Positions 8,557 through 17,368 of a stretch of 38,553 nt of DNA are shown one piece after another (positions within the stretch are counted from its first letter, which is position 1; every line of letters begins with the position of its first letter). The notes under the pieces are model-generated. The model saw nothing but the letters and a program-made list of their open reading frames with translations, was not told where the DNA came from and ran no database searches. A program made the translations under genes and the position numbers. The stretch is from CAZOOR01 sp964581505 (GTDB taxonomy: Bacteria; Bacteroidota; Ignavibacteria; Kapaibacteriales; UBA2268). The stretch is from the NCBI GenBank assembly GCA_964581505.1, contig CAZOOR010000016.1, positions 1 through 38,553 on the forward strand, written 5' to 3'.

Positions 8557-9903
8557 TTAATTGTTGATTAAATATTCAAATTTCAAAAGAGCGACAAACA
8601 GCGGAAGGTTATCCGCCGCTATGTCATTCAATACGGCTTCGACTAATTTTGGAAGTAATGCCGCAATTTGATGCGTTCCTTCATTATTTCCGGTAATTTC
8701 ACCGCGATATTCTTCGAGCAGTTTATTGATTTTCGCTATAAAATCTTTCCTGCTTTTTGCTTCGAGAATATCTTTGATTAAATTTTCACGTTTTGTGCTC
8801 GCCCTTTTTTCGGCGGCAACAAAATTCTTAAATTCCATAGCGGAATTCTTGGCTAGTTCAAGTAAATGTTTGTTGTTAAGCATGGCAATCACCCATAATT
8901 TGTAAATATAAAAGTTAATTATAAATTTTTCATCGTTTTTCGGTTTCGGATACCTGCCAGTATTTCTATTCGGTAGCATAAATTTTTTGAAATTTTTCGG
9001 CTCCATCTGCCGTAACCCGATAACTCCCGCTTGACAAGCCTGGTAAAATCCTAACTCCGTTTCGTAAATTTGGGAAAGCTCTCGATTTGACAGTACTTCA
9101 ATATTTGAAAAAAGATTTTCATAAATATCCGACAGTCTTTTGATTTCGTACAATTTGAACTGGATAAATCCTATTGTTTTATTCATTTGTCCAAGAGATG
9201 ATATATAAGTCTTCGCGAATTCATCATCGGATAATTTGGAGAAAATGAAATAAAGCTGTACCCAAGTTATTCGGTCCATAACCTGTTTGTCTTTTTTTTC
9301 GGTAATCGGATGAAAATTAGCAAGCGGATTATTTACCCTAAAATTGTTACTTACACGATGTCCAAGCCAAATACCGTTCCATGTTTCTATTTTATTTCTA
9401 ATCTCAGGAGTTTCATTTACGTAATCTCGATAAATTCTAAAACCTTCTTCGAGGTATTCAAAAATTTTCTCGTCATGAATTAATACATTAATACCTCCGG
9501 CTATTCCTATATTAAGCACTACGCCAATCCACGAAGCGTATATATCATCTTCATTAAATAGAAGTGGCAGACTTGAAATCTGTGCCGAAGTTGTTCCGAA
9601 TATGTCTGCTGATGGATAAGAAATTGCAAAACTCATATTTGGCATTTCATCTCTATTCAAAAGATATTCATCAACTTTTTTAATTAAATCTTCTACTGCC
9701 TCTTTTCGTTTTCCGGAATCGTTTGTTTCTTTTCTGGCAACAAGTTGAAAAAAAGGTGTGTTCCCGGGACTATGTAAATAATACTCACCATCATAGAACA
9801 AAGGAAAAAGTACATTAATGAAGTATTCTTTTGCGGAATAATTCGTTTCGTGTTTTCGATTGTAGTATTTTAAAAATTGTTTACCAATGTGTGATACATA
9901 CAT
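8557..9903 (-). CDS. cas8: Type I-B Cascade large subunit Cas8 (compact form)
   Basis: The large subunit recognises the PAM and recruits Cas3. The 448-residue protein lies between cas3 and cas7, the place of the large subunit, and I find no other candidate in the operon. It begins MYVSHIGKQFLKYYNRKH, has mixed central segments (ITWVQLYFIFSKLSDDEFAK) and a helical Lys/Glu-rich C-terminal part from about residue 360. That part could stand in for the small subunit, as in other fused I-B large subunits. It is shorter than many Cas8b proteins, suggesting the Bacteroidota-specific Csp2-like class. A GGAG box sits seven bases before the ATG. The call is by context and size; no catalytic motif is expected. 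Confidence 0.7.
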   Translation of the reverse strand: MYVSHIGKQFLKYYNRKHETNYSAKEYFINVLFPLFYDGEYYLHSPGNTPFFQLVARKETNDSGKRKEAVEDLIKKVDEYLLNRDEMPNMSFAISYPSADIFGTTSAQISSLPLLFNEDDIYASWIGVVLNIGIAGGINVLIHDEKIFEYLEEGFRIYRDYVNETPEIRNKIETWNGIWLGHRVSNNFRVNNPLANFHPITEKKDKQVMDRITWVQLYFIFSKLSDDEFAKTYISSLGQMNKTIGFIQFKLYEIKRLSDIYENLFSNIEVLSNRELSQIYETELGFYQACQAGVIGLRQMEPKNFKKFMLPNRNTGRYPKPKNDEKFIINFYIYKLWVIAMLNNKHLLELAKNSAMEFKNFVAAEKRASTKRENLIKDILEAKSRKDFIAKINKLLEEYRGEITGNNEGTHQIAALLPKLVEAVLNDIAADNLPLFVALLKFEYLINN

Positions 9904-9913
9904 TTTTTATCTC

Positions 9914-12058
9914 CTATATAATGTTATTAATTTCTTTAAAAACCAAGCCCGACTCTATCGAATACAGCTCATCGGGAACGATAAGCGGTTTTGAGCCGTA
10001 TTCGGAAAATCCATAGTCGTTTATATTCCTGAATTTGATACTTCGGGGTACAGGAATTTCGAGCAATGTTCTTTGCTCTGCTTTGCTGTTCTCGTATGCT
10101 TCCTTATCCGAATATAATATAGCCGTAGCCGAATCAATATTCAACATTTCAATTAATACCGCTTTGGGCAAATGACATAAACGTCTCAAAAGAAACACAT
10201 CATCATCCCATACAATTTTTGTTTTGATAGATTTTAAATCAATATCGGGATATACATTATCAATTTTATCCTGTATTGAAGTTTCCTTTAAAAATTCCTC
10301 GTTCTCGAATTGTGCAAACGAGACATCAACAATATCTTTTTTGTACGGTAACACATCGCGTTTATCATCAGGTGGAGCAATAATATGAATATCTTTAATT
10401 ATCTTTTTTTCTATTGATTCAAGAGTTCGTTTTCTGTTTATTCTGCCGAAACGCTGTATTAGAGAATCAATCGGAGCCGCATCGGTTATCATCAAGTCGA
10501 AGCTGATATCCAAGCTCACTTCAACCACTTGCGTCGAAACAACGATACAAGCATCGGGATTAACACTTCTATCATTATATTTTTCGATTAATTCTTTTTC
10601 TTTTTCAGCCCTGTCTCTTCTCTTAAATCTGCTATGCAAGAGCAAAACCGGTACGTCGGGAAATAATTGCCTGTATTCATCAAATCTTTTTTGAGATGTT
10701 TCCACTCGGTTACAAACGACAAGAACTTTTTGATTGTTCGCAAGAGCTTGACTGATAATTTCAGTAATACCGGTATCGTTACTATGTTTAATTACTCTAT
10801 GCCGCTCAAATTTCTTTAGTTCACTGTCATCTAATTTTATGATTAGCACATTGTCTTCACCGCCGAGAATATCCAAAAGCATTTTAGTCAATTTCGAAGG
10901 CATAGTGGCGCTTCCTATATGAATACGACAATCAAGCTTCAGCAGAACTTTTACAATCTCAAAAACCATAGCTTGTGAAACGTCAGAGTAAGAGTGAATT
11001 TCGTCCAGTATTACGTCGCAACCGCGAATATCCAATGCAATTGCTTCGAATCCCTTTGTCCCGCAAATCAATGCCGCCAATTGATGCGGAGTGAGGATTT
11101 TAATTGCTGCACCGGCAAGTGATTGCATTACAACTTCTTCGTATTTGTTCTCATCATCAACTTGCAGACTTGATGTTGCATGAAGTAATCTGATGTCCGT
11201 ATCTTCCGGTAAAAAATCTTTAACCCTGTGATACATTGCATTAATAGATGCTTGGAAAGGTAGGGTGTAAAAGACTCTGCCGTTACAACGCCTGAAAAGA
11301 TAATCTGTCTTGCCTGCACCGGTCGGAGCAATCAATAAAGTATGATTTTTTTCGCTTTTTGCATTAATCAATGAAAGTGGATAAAGGGTTGATTTCCTGT
11401 CTTCACTTTCGTAGTTGGATAAATCCGGCTTTTTGAATAACTTATCAGTTTGTGAATATACCATACCATTCAGTGCCGAAGCCATATAATCGGCAATATT
11501 CATTAAACCTTTTTGTTCCGACCAGCCGTCCGGAAGTGATTCGCAATAATCAAGCGTGTAATTAAAAGCATCTTTAGCGTCATCAATTGAAAGTGATTTT
11601 TTTTCTATCCCGAAAGAATGCAAAATGTCTATTGCTAATGGCGACCATTTTTCCCAATTTTCCGAATGTCTTTTAAATACATTTTTTGTACCTTCAATCT
11701 CTACCAAATCCACAATTCCTTTCCCGGGATTTTGCGGAACGATAGGTGAACGATGATGTGCAATCACCAGTTCAATCAAATCATTCCAAACCTCTTTTGG
11801 GAAGAGATGTAGAAACAAAATCGAAGCAATTTCATGTCGAAAGGGGATGCCAAAATTCATTGCATTCGTCTGATTATCCAGTAGCTTCTGAAAATCCGGA
11901 TGTGCTTTACCGATGTCATGCAGTATTGCCCCGAGCTCAGCCGTTTTTTTGTCAAATGAAATTACGTCTGCAATTCTCTTAGCCGCATAAGCAACCTGTC
12001 TTAAATGCTCTGTCAGTGTAGTTCCGTCACTTTTAGCTAAAAGCTCACTCATGTTCAT
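9914..12058 (-). CDS. cas3: Cas3 HD nuclease-helicase
   Basis: Cas3 degrades target DNA after Cascade binding. This 714-residue protein has the HD nuclease first and the SF2 helicase second. The HD residues are His47-Asp48 (LGAILHDIGKAHPDF), His75 and His101-His102. Helicase motifs are Walker A APTGAGKT (244-251), DEIH (352-355), SATM (383-386), motif V STQVVEVSLDI (508-518) and motif VI QRFGRINR (535-542). All are intact, so the enzyme should be active. The start overlaps the end of cas5 by 14 bases; an in-frame ATG at 12052 is an alternative. The stop lies ten bases before cas8. The usual full-length domain order shows no sign of a Cas3'/Cas3'' split. Confidence 0.97.
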   Translation of the reverse strand: MNMSELLAKSDGTTLTEHLRQVAYAAKRIADVISFDKKTAELGAILHDIGKAHPDFQKLLDNQTNAMNFGIPFRHEIASILFLHLFPKEVWNDLIELVIAHHRSPIVPQNPGKGIVDLVEIEGTKNVFKRHSENWEKWSPLAIDILHSFGIEKKSLSIDDAKDAFNYTLDYCESLPDGWSEQKGLMNIADYMASALNGMVYSQTDKLFKKPDLSNYESEDRKSTLYPLSLINAKSEKNHTLLIAPTGAGKTDYLFRRCNGRVFYTLPFQASINAMYHRVKDFLPEDTDIRLLHATSSLQVDDENKYEEVVMQSLAGAAIKILTPHQLAALICGTKGFEAIALDIRGCDVILDEIHSYSDVSQAMVFEIVKVLLKLDCRIHIGSATMPSKLTKMLLDILGGEDNVLIIKLDDSELKKFERHRVIKHSNDTGITEIISQALANNQKVLVVCNRVETSQKRFDEYRQLFPDVPVLLLHSRFKRRDRAEKEKELIEKYNDRSVNPDACIVVSTQVVEVSLDISFDLMITDAAPIDSLIQRFGRINRKRTLESIEKKIIKDIHIIAPPDDKRDVLPYKKDIVDVSFAQFENEEFLKETSIQDKIDNVYPDIDLKSIKTKIVWDDDVFLLRRLCHLPKAVLIEMLNIDSATAILYSDKEAYENSKAEQRTLLEIPVPRSIKFRNINDYGFSEYGSKPLIVPDELYSIESGLVFKEINNII

Positions 12059-12650
12059 ACTCCGATTTCAATGGATTATTACCTACGATTTTTAGAGTTC
12101 CGTACATAAACTTTCCTTCGTCAAAACGGTTCCCGCCAACGATAAACGCATCTTCCGTTTTTCCGAATATTAGTTCAAATCCTTTAAACCGACCATCGGG
12201 AGCATCAAATTCCTCTTCACTGACTTCAATTATTTCTTCCTCCGGCAATATAATATCTTCGTTACGGCAAAGACACAAATGTTGTGTTTTAGCTCTTTCG
12301 GCATCTTCGCGTTTCTCGAATGTAAGATACAATGTGGGGTTCAACAAAATCCGTCTATTGATAATTGATGTGTTCACGGTTGCATTTATTAATTCAAAGT
12401 CGTTTTTAAATTTCCCCTTCCTCCCTTTTGGTTGCGTTACCTCCTGTTGTCTGTCCATAGCGGAATATGTTAGTCTGTGTCTTATTATTTTCTTGATACC
12501 CTTTTCATTGAGTAATTCGGGAAAAAGTTTTTTCTCCATCCCCTCAATTATAGATGGTGTTAAAAATTGCTGGCTGAAAGTCTCGTCATCGCGTACAGCC
12601 GTCCACGGCTTAATATAACCGAATGGTCCTGAATATTTAACTATAAACAT
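12045..12650 (-). CDS. cas5: Cascade subunit Cas5
   Basis: Cas5 binds the 5' tag of the crRNA and joins the large subunit to the Cas7 backbone. The 201-residue protein opens with the RAMP-type strand MFIVKYSGPFGYIKPWTAVRD, followed by QQFLTPSIIEGMEKKLFP, a pattern typical of the I-B Cas5 N-terminal region. An insertion of basic residues (QPKGRKGKFKN, about 74-84) could contact RNA. The start is well marked: AAGGAGG lies five bases upstream. It ends inside the cas3 start (14-bp overlap), indicating coupled translation. Similarity to the PGING-type Cas5 is likely but not tested. Confidence 0.85.
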   Translation of the reverse strand: MFIVKYSGPFGYIKPWTAVRDDETFSQQFLTPSIIEGMEKKLFPELLNEKGIKKIIRHRLTYSAMDRQQEVTQPKGRKGKFKNDFELINATVNTSIINRRILLNPTLYLTFEKREDAERAKTQHLCLCRNEDIILPEEEIIEVSEEEFDAPDGRFKGFELIFGKTEDAFIVGGNRFDEGKFMYGTLKIVGNNPLKSEYEHE

Positions 12651-12665
12651 AACTTCCTCCTTAAA

Positions 12666-13331
12666 TTATTTTAAAGCACCGAATCCGCTGCCCGTACTAT
12701 GACCAATACCGACATTCCATGCGAAAGCAATGGCTTCGGGTGTACCCTTGATTATGACCGGGCAGAAATTCGCTTTGTTCTTAATTCCGTTAATTGTTAC
12801 AAGTTTCGTCTTTGCATTCCGATAATTCCGGTCGAACATTACCTGGGCAGAATAATTTAAACCGGCTTTTTTCAGTTTGCGATTCAATGTAGCAGTCATC
12901 AATTCATCTGCTTTTTTATCATCATACTTTAAGTGAACTGCACGTCTTTTGTCGTTTGTCATAATGTAGTCTCGGATTAGAATCGGGCTGTCTAATTGAA
13001 ATCTTTCTTCATTTCCGAACTGCGGTTCCCGTTCGATAAAGATTTCTCTCACTTCCATACCGTTGAACAGCTCGGGCATTTCTCTTATAGCAAAAATCAA
13101 CTTTTCGCCTACAGACGGATTTACAAAACTGATAAACCACCCAGCACTCTGCTTAAAATTAAATCCTTCTTTGCTCATCTCCGCTCCGGACAGCCAACCA
13201 AATGAATAGAGACTGATTTCGTCATGTAGTTCGTTGTTACCGAGCCACTTATGAAAAGTTCCAAGCAACAAATGTTGATAGTCGAAAGGAACAATGCTGG
13301 TGTTCTCAGTGATTTTCAAATATATTCTCAT
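12666..13331 (-). CDS. cas6: crRNA-processing endoribonuclease Cas6
   Basis: Cas6 cuts the array transcript within each repeat, leaving the ATTGAAAC 5' tag. The 221-residue protein ends with the diagnostic glycine-rich loop GIGHSTGSGFGALK (208-221). An N-terminal His at 27 (in FHKWLG) is in the region where Cas6 enzymes carry their catalytic His. This choice is inferred, since His36 is also close. It is the first gene of the cas operon, 15 bases before cas5. The length is typical. Confidence 0.95.
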   Translation of the reverse strand: MRIYLKITENTSIVPFDYQHLLLGTFHKWLGNNELHDEISLYSFGWLSGAEMSKEGFNFKQSAGWFISFVNPSVGEKLIFAIREMPELFNGMEVREIFIEREPQFGNEERFQLDSPILIRDYIMTNDKRRAVHLKYDDKKADELMTATLNRKLKKAGLNYSAQVMFDRNYRNAKTKLVTINGIKNKANFCPVIIKGTPEAIAFAWNVGIGHSTGSGFGALK

Positions 13332-13813
13332 AATTCAGCACCTTTAATATAATGATACAATTAATTATCTTTTATCTATAAATTTAATAAAAGCTCCTAT
13401 TATTATATATCGTTAATTTACGAAATAATAATTATATTAATATGTCTAAACCTAAAAAAACAAATGGTGTCCTAAACAAAATTATTGCCAATTCATTTAT
13501 TGACCTTTGCAATATATGAATATATAAGATATAATATATCGCAATACAATAAAGAATTGAAAATATATAAAAAATATTTGAGTAGGGTAAAATTACTTAT
13601 TGTTAATCGGAAAGGAATAATATCAAGTTTCTGATTTAAAAAGTTGTTAATAGTATATGTAGTAATTTCTAAATTGAAAAACTTATAATTGTTTGTAAAG
13701 CACTATTATTAGAAATAGTTAGCATAAATATATCGTACATTTTTTCTTTGAAGAAATTTTATTTTATCAGCAATTGAATGTTCAAATTTACAAAAAAAAG
13801 AACTGCAATCAAA
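13332..13813. other. 482-bp AT-rich gap between ruvC and the cas operon
   Basis: No coding sequence, tRNA or repeat unit can be supported here. The stretch is very AT-rich (for example 13511-13540). It presumably carries the control region of the cas operon, with a Bacteroidota-like promoter candidate at its far end (13783-13813). If transcription starts there, cas6 has an untranslated leader of about 440 bases. Confidence 0.6.
13783..13813 (-). promoter_or_regulatory. Candidate cas-operon promoter (TTTG-N19-TAAATTTG)
   Basis: On the minus strand TTTG (13813 to 13810) is followed after exactly 19 bases by TAAATTTG (13790 to 13783). This matches the Bacteroidota -33/-7 pattern TTTG-N19-TAnnTTTG. 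It starts right at the ruvC stop and points at cas6. A second, poorer TAATTTTG lies nearer, at 13484 to 13477. In such AT-rich DNA a chance match is possible. Confidence 0.4.
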
Positions 13814-14353
13814 CTATTTCACTACTCTGTCAGGATTCTGTTCAATAAAATCTTTCCATGATTTTACGCTCTTGGTTTTGCTGTCGCTGCGTATGCTGTG
13901 GCAGATAGCGACTGCCAGTGCGTCCGTTACATCATAAAATTCAGGCGTTTCCTTAATACTAAGTATGGTCTTAACCATAAACTGCACCTGCTCCTTGCCG
14001 GCGTTTCCGTTGCCGCTGACGGATTTTTTGATTTCACGCGGAGTGAACTCCGAAATATGCAAATCATTCTCAACAGCGGCAAGTACGGCAACGGCTCGGG
14101 CATGCGAAAGTTTAACCAATGACTGTACATTCTTTGAAAAGAACAGGCTCTCGAATGCGGCAATATCCGGCGATGTGCGTTTAATTACTTCCGACAATCG
14201 CCGGTAGATTTCCAGCAGACGATTGGGGAGAGGGTCGTTTTTTTTATTCACTTTAACTACTCCGTACTCAATCACCTTCAAAGAGTTATCAACAGTTTCG
14301 ATAACCCCATAGCCGCAAATTCTGGAACCCGGGTCTATACCTAATATTTTCAT
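13814..14353 (-). CDS. ruvC: Holliday junction resolvase RuvC
   Basis: RuvC cuts Holliday junctions together with the RuvAB branch-migration motor. The 179-residue protein starts MKILGIDPGSRICGYGV. The acidic catalytic set is visible: Asp7, Glu68 (AAFESLFF) and Asp141/Asp144 in YDVTDALAVAICH. The motif RAVAVLAA is also family-typical. The gene lies 49 bases after yebC, but an intrinsic terminator fills that gap. It therefore depends on readthrough or on a promoter overlapping the terminator. The nearby cas operon runs in the same direction but is separated by 482 bases and need not be functionally linked. Confidence 0.97.
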   Translation of the reverse strand: MKILGIDPGSRICGYGVIETVDNSLKVIEYGVVKVNKKNDPLPNRLLEIYRRLSEVIKRTSPDIAAFESLFFSKNVQSLVKLSHARAVAVLAAVENDLHISEFTPREIKKSVSGNGNAGKEQVQFMVKTILSIKETPEFYDVTDALAVAICHSIRSDSKTKSVKSWKDFIEQNPDRVVK

Positions 14354-14362
14354 AATATATAT

Positions 14363-14388
14363 AAAAAAAACTGCTCGTTACGAGCAGT
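14363..14388 (-). terminator. Intrinsic terminator between yebC and ruvC
   Basis: On the minus strand an 8-bp stem (ACTGCTCG / CGAGCAGT) with a 3-base loop is followed by eight T residues. This is a textbook Rho-independent terminator, just after the yebC stop. The T-run ends only about 10 bases before the ruvC ATG. Confidence 0.9.
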
Positions 14389-14402
14389 TCTAATATTAAT
14401 GA

Positions 14403-15155
14403 TTATTTATCTAATTGCTCGGCGATACTATCGGGAATGTCGAAGTTCGAGAAAACATTCTGAACATCATCGTGTTCCTCAATCACATCAATAAATTTAA
14501 GGACTTTTCGAGCATCTGCAACAGTATCAATTTTGAACAGAGTTTTCGGAATATACTCGAACTTACTTTCGTCAATTTGGATTTCATGTTCTTCGAGATA
14601 TTTACTGCAATTAGGAAGTTCCTCGAATGGAGTAATAATTCTTGATACTTCTTCATCAAATTCCAAATCTTCCGCCCCTGATTCGAGGATAAGTTCCAGG
14701 AGGTCATCTTCCGATTTGCCGTTAGTTTTAATTACTATGACGCCCTTACGGTCGAAATTCCAAGCAACGGAACCCTGTTCGCCGAGGTTTCCTCCGTGCT
14801 TTCCGAATTGGGCGCGTATTTCGCTAAATGTCCTGTTGCGGTTATCTGTAACAGTTTCGACAATAATGGAAACACCACCGGGAGTAAAGCCTTCGTAAGT
14901 TGCTTCTTCATAAGTTACCCCTTCGATTTCGCCGGTACCTTTCTTAATCGCACGTTTGATATTATCGGAAGGCATATTGACCGACCTTGCGTTCTGCATA
15001 GCAAGCCTCAGTCTTGGATTGGCATCGGGGTCGCCGCCACCATCGCGTGCGGCAATTGTGATTTCTTTTGCAATTCTTGTGAATACTTTGCCCCTTTTGG
15101 CGTCTGCGGCGGCTTTCTTATGTTTTATATTCGCCCATTTACTGTGTCCGGACAT
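14403..15155 (-). CDS. yebC: YebC/PmpR-family translation/transcription factor
   Basis: YebC proteins were long called transcription regulators; related proteins are reported to help ribosomes through proline-rich stalls. The 250-residue product begins with the invariant MSGHSKWANIKHKKAAADAKRGKVFTRIAKEI and has GGDPDANPRLRLA and NMPSDNIKRAIKKGTG in the N-terminal domain. The acidic second and third domains follow (about 80-240). The length is standard. In many genomes yebC neighbours ruvC, as here, where ruvC follows beyond a terminator. Confidence 0.97.
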   Translation of the reverse strand: MSGHSKWANIKHKKAAADAKRGKVFTRIAKEITIAARDGGGDPDANPRLRLAMQNARSVNMPSDNIKRAIKKGTGEIEGVTYEEATYEGFTPGGVSIIVETVTDNRNRTFSEIRAQFGKHGGNLGEQGSVAWNFDRKGVIVIKTNGKSEDDLLELILESGAEDLEFDEEVSRIITPFEELPNCSKYLEEHEIQIDESKFEYIPKTLFKIDTVADARKVLKFIDVIEEHDDVQNVFSNFDIPDSIAEQLDK

Positions 15156-15229
15156 ATCTCTTTTTCCAATTTTTTAATAATATATTTAATAAATCTAAAC
15201 AAAAAACGATTAATTACAAACATTATTAA

Positions 15230-16291
15230 TTATTTTTTTTGTTTAACGCTTACTTTATGCTTGCTTATTCTGGTCAGTCCCGAATGAAGAACTTTGCCGG
15301 GTTTATCCCTATGCGTTTGTTTTTCATTGACTTTCAGAACTTGTGTAAATTCCGTCTCATTAATAAAACCGGTTTTACGATTTACCTTAATAGTGCCTGT
15401 CATCGTACCGCCGGCTTGTTTTTTAATTGTGATAGCACCGTTCTTTGTTTCCAAGTCGGGCTGTGCATCTTCCAATTCTGCATTTGTTTTGATTGATAAT
15501 ACAAACTTATCGTCTATAAGTAAGGTGTATTTTGTTTTGACGGTAATAGGTTTGTCCAAATCTTGGTGATATTGATTGTTCCAAGTGTCTCCCTGTTTAT
15601 GAGGCTTTCCGTCAATGTAATTAAACATTTGCGAGAAAAAATTATACAATTTATTGAAATCAAATTCCTTATTAAGGATTGCCTCAATTTGTTTGCTGTT
15701 AGCAGGTTCAGGGTTTAATTGCTCCTTTACGTCATTAATGAGCGTATCTAAATTTTCAATTTTCTGTAATTTACCGGTAGGGCTTAGCATTACTCTATAC
15801 GTCTTGCCAATAAGAGAGTATGGTATTTTGTAATCCTGCGGGACGTTTTTTATATTGGCAAAACTCTTACTATCAAATGACTGTTGTTTCAAATCGCCGG
15901 CATCAATTGCATTTGTAATCCTGCGGAATGTGATATTCATAGCAAAATTACCGCTCCCATCCACATTGATTATTTCACAATCGTAGCTGACGCTGTTATT
16001 CTGTTTGAGGCTTTGCTTTTGAAGTATCTTACCTGATTCATCAGTTAGTTTCCCTGTTAATTCTTCATCAGTTGATATATTCATTTCAAATTTTCTGCCG
16101 GTTTCCATACGCAAAATAATTGCATCGGGGCTTGTCTCTGTAAGGCTGTTTATGCCTTCTTTATTTTGCTCAGGTGCAGGTGATTGTGTTTCCGCTTGCA
16201 GTTTTGTTTGAGGATTATGCTTTGTATCCTCCGAGCATGCAATAGTGGATATGAGCAATAGAAGGAATATGTAAAATTTAGTTCTCATCAT
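15230..16291 (-). CDS. Lipoprotein, paralogue of its upstream neighbour (DUF6263-like)
   Basis: A type II signal peptide is clear: MMRTKFYIFLLLLISTIAC with the lipobox Cys at residue 19, followed by a polar linker of about 30 residues. The rest (353 residues in all) is predicted soluble and rich in beta-type segments. It shares blocks with the protein at 16291-17334: LKQ-N-SYD near 95-105, then a GNF...I-RRI/KRI...DAG...QQSFDSK block. It may belong to the Bacteroidota family DUF6263, but this is from memory. It begins with a one-base TAATG overlap with the upstream paralogue, so the pair is co-translated. Starts at 16291 and 16288 are both possible. Function unknown; it should be a periplasm-facing membrane-anchored protein. 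Confidence 0.8.
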   Translation of the reverse strand: MMRTKFYIFLLLLISTIACSEDTKHNPQTKLQAETQSPAPEQNKEGINSLTETSPDAIILRMETGRKFEMNISTDEELTGKLTDESGKILQKQSLKQNNSVSYDCEIINVDGSGNFAMNITFRRITNAIDAGDLKQQSFDSKSFANIKNVPQDYKIPYSLIGKTYRVMLSPTGKLQKIENLDTLINDVKEQLNPEPANSKQIEAILNKEFDFNKLYNFFSQMFNYIDGKPHKQGDTWNNQYHQDLDKPITVKTKYTLLIDDKFVLSIKTNAELEDAQPDLETKNGAITIKKQAGGTMTGTIKVNRKTGFINETEFTQVLKVNEKQTHRDKPGKVLHSGLTRISKHKVSVKQKK

Positions 16292-17334
16292 TATTTCTTT
16301 TTAACCGAAATTGTATATGTAGAGATTTTTGTTGTCTTCATCGTTTGGCTTTGGCTCTTGTCTGTTTTTAGTTTTCGGGTTTCACTTGCATAAATACGCT
16401 GTGTTACCACATTTTTGGAAATAAAACCTGTTTGCCTATTTATTGTAATTGTACCCTCTTGTTCGCCTTTTACATTCGTTGAAATAATATAGTTCTCAAT
16501 TTCTTGTGATTTATTGCCGCTAATATTTTTCAATTTGGAATTAAGCTTGATTACAAAATTATTGTCATTGATTCTTGCAAGACGGTAATCGGAAATAACT
16601 TTTAGTGGCAAGCCGATATTTATATCATATACTTTTTCCCACTTATCATCTTGCTTATGCTTATTCCCGTCAATATAGTTGAATAATTTCTCGTAAAAAT
16701 GAGCGATATTATCTCCGCCGAATTCCTGCATAAGAGCCATTCTGAGCATATTACTCGTTTTCTCATCAGCATTGACTTCTTTTATTACGCTGTTTATCAG
16801 TTTATCACTTCCTATTACATCGGTTACTTTACCAAGCGGAGTTATTGTTATCGTGTAATTTTTGCCGATAATGCTATTTAATGATTTAATGTCAGGTGTG
16901 CTATTAGCATTGTCATTTTTTATTTTCGAATCAAATGATTGCTTATTACCATTGCCTGCATCAAGTTCCTTTTGTATGCGTTTGATAACAACCTCAGCAG
17001 TAAAATTACCAAACTCATCAACACTTTTGACGTTAAAATCATAAGCAATTCTATTGGTTTGTTTTAGCGATTGCTTTTGTTTATCAAGTTCCTGAGTCAG
17101 CTTCTCATCATTTGTTACGGATATAGAGAAATTATCACCCTTTTTTAAATTGATTTTCAACATAAAGCCGTCATCATCAATTTCTTTTTGTACAGTCGGT
17201 TCTTTCTCGATTTTAGAGTTTTGAGTAACTTCTTGTTTGGTTGTTTCCTTATCTTTGGGCGTTTCTTTATTCCCGCCGCAAGATGCAATTAATAGCGTAA
17301 ATACAATTAATACGCTTGCTAAAATATTTTTCAT
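16291..17334 (-). CDS. Lipoprotein, first of a tandem paralogous pair (DUF6263-like)
   Basis: From the ATG at 17334 the protein begins MKNILASVLIVFTLLIASCGG, a signal peptide with a clean lipobox (LIASC, Cys at 19). A longer reading from 17379 would add 15 residues, overlap dtd and spoil the signal peptide. The mature part (about 328 residues) starts with a Lys/Glu/Thr-rich linker. It is homologous to its downstream neighbour along its length (QSLKQTN-AYD, GNF...KRI, GNKQSFDSK, YNYIDG-KHKQ-D-W), so this is a recent-looking tandem duplication. It follows dtd by 34 bases and may be transcribed with glmS-dtd. Function unknown. Confidence 0.8.
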   Translation of the reverse strand: MKNILASVLIVFTLLIASCGGNKETPKDKETTKQEVTQNSKIEKEPTVQKEIDDDGFMLKINLKKGDNFSISVTNDEKLTQELDKQKQSLKQTNRIAYDFNVKSVDEFGNFTAEVVIKRIQKELDAGNGNKQSFDSKIKNDNANSTPDIKSLNSIIGKNYTITITPLGKVTDVIGSDKLINSVIKEVNADEKTSNMLRMALMQEFGGDNIAHFYEKLFNYIDGNKHKQDDKWEKVYDINIGLPLKVISDYRLARINDNNFVIKLNSKLKNISGNKSQEIENYIISTNVKGEQEGTITINRQTGFISKNVVTQRIYASETRKLKTDKSQSQTMKTTKISTYTISVKKK

Positions 17335-17368
17335 ACTTCTACTAAAAATTAATATTATGGTTAAAAAA

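Noticed and set aside
13814..14353. RuvC as a CRISPR-linked nuclease
   Set aside because: It is an ordinary cellular RuvC beside yebC, separated from cas6 by 482 bases.
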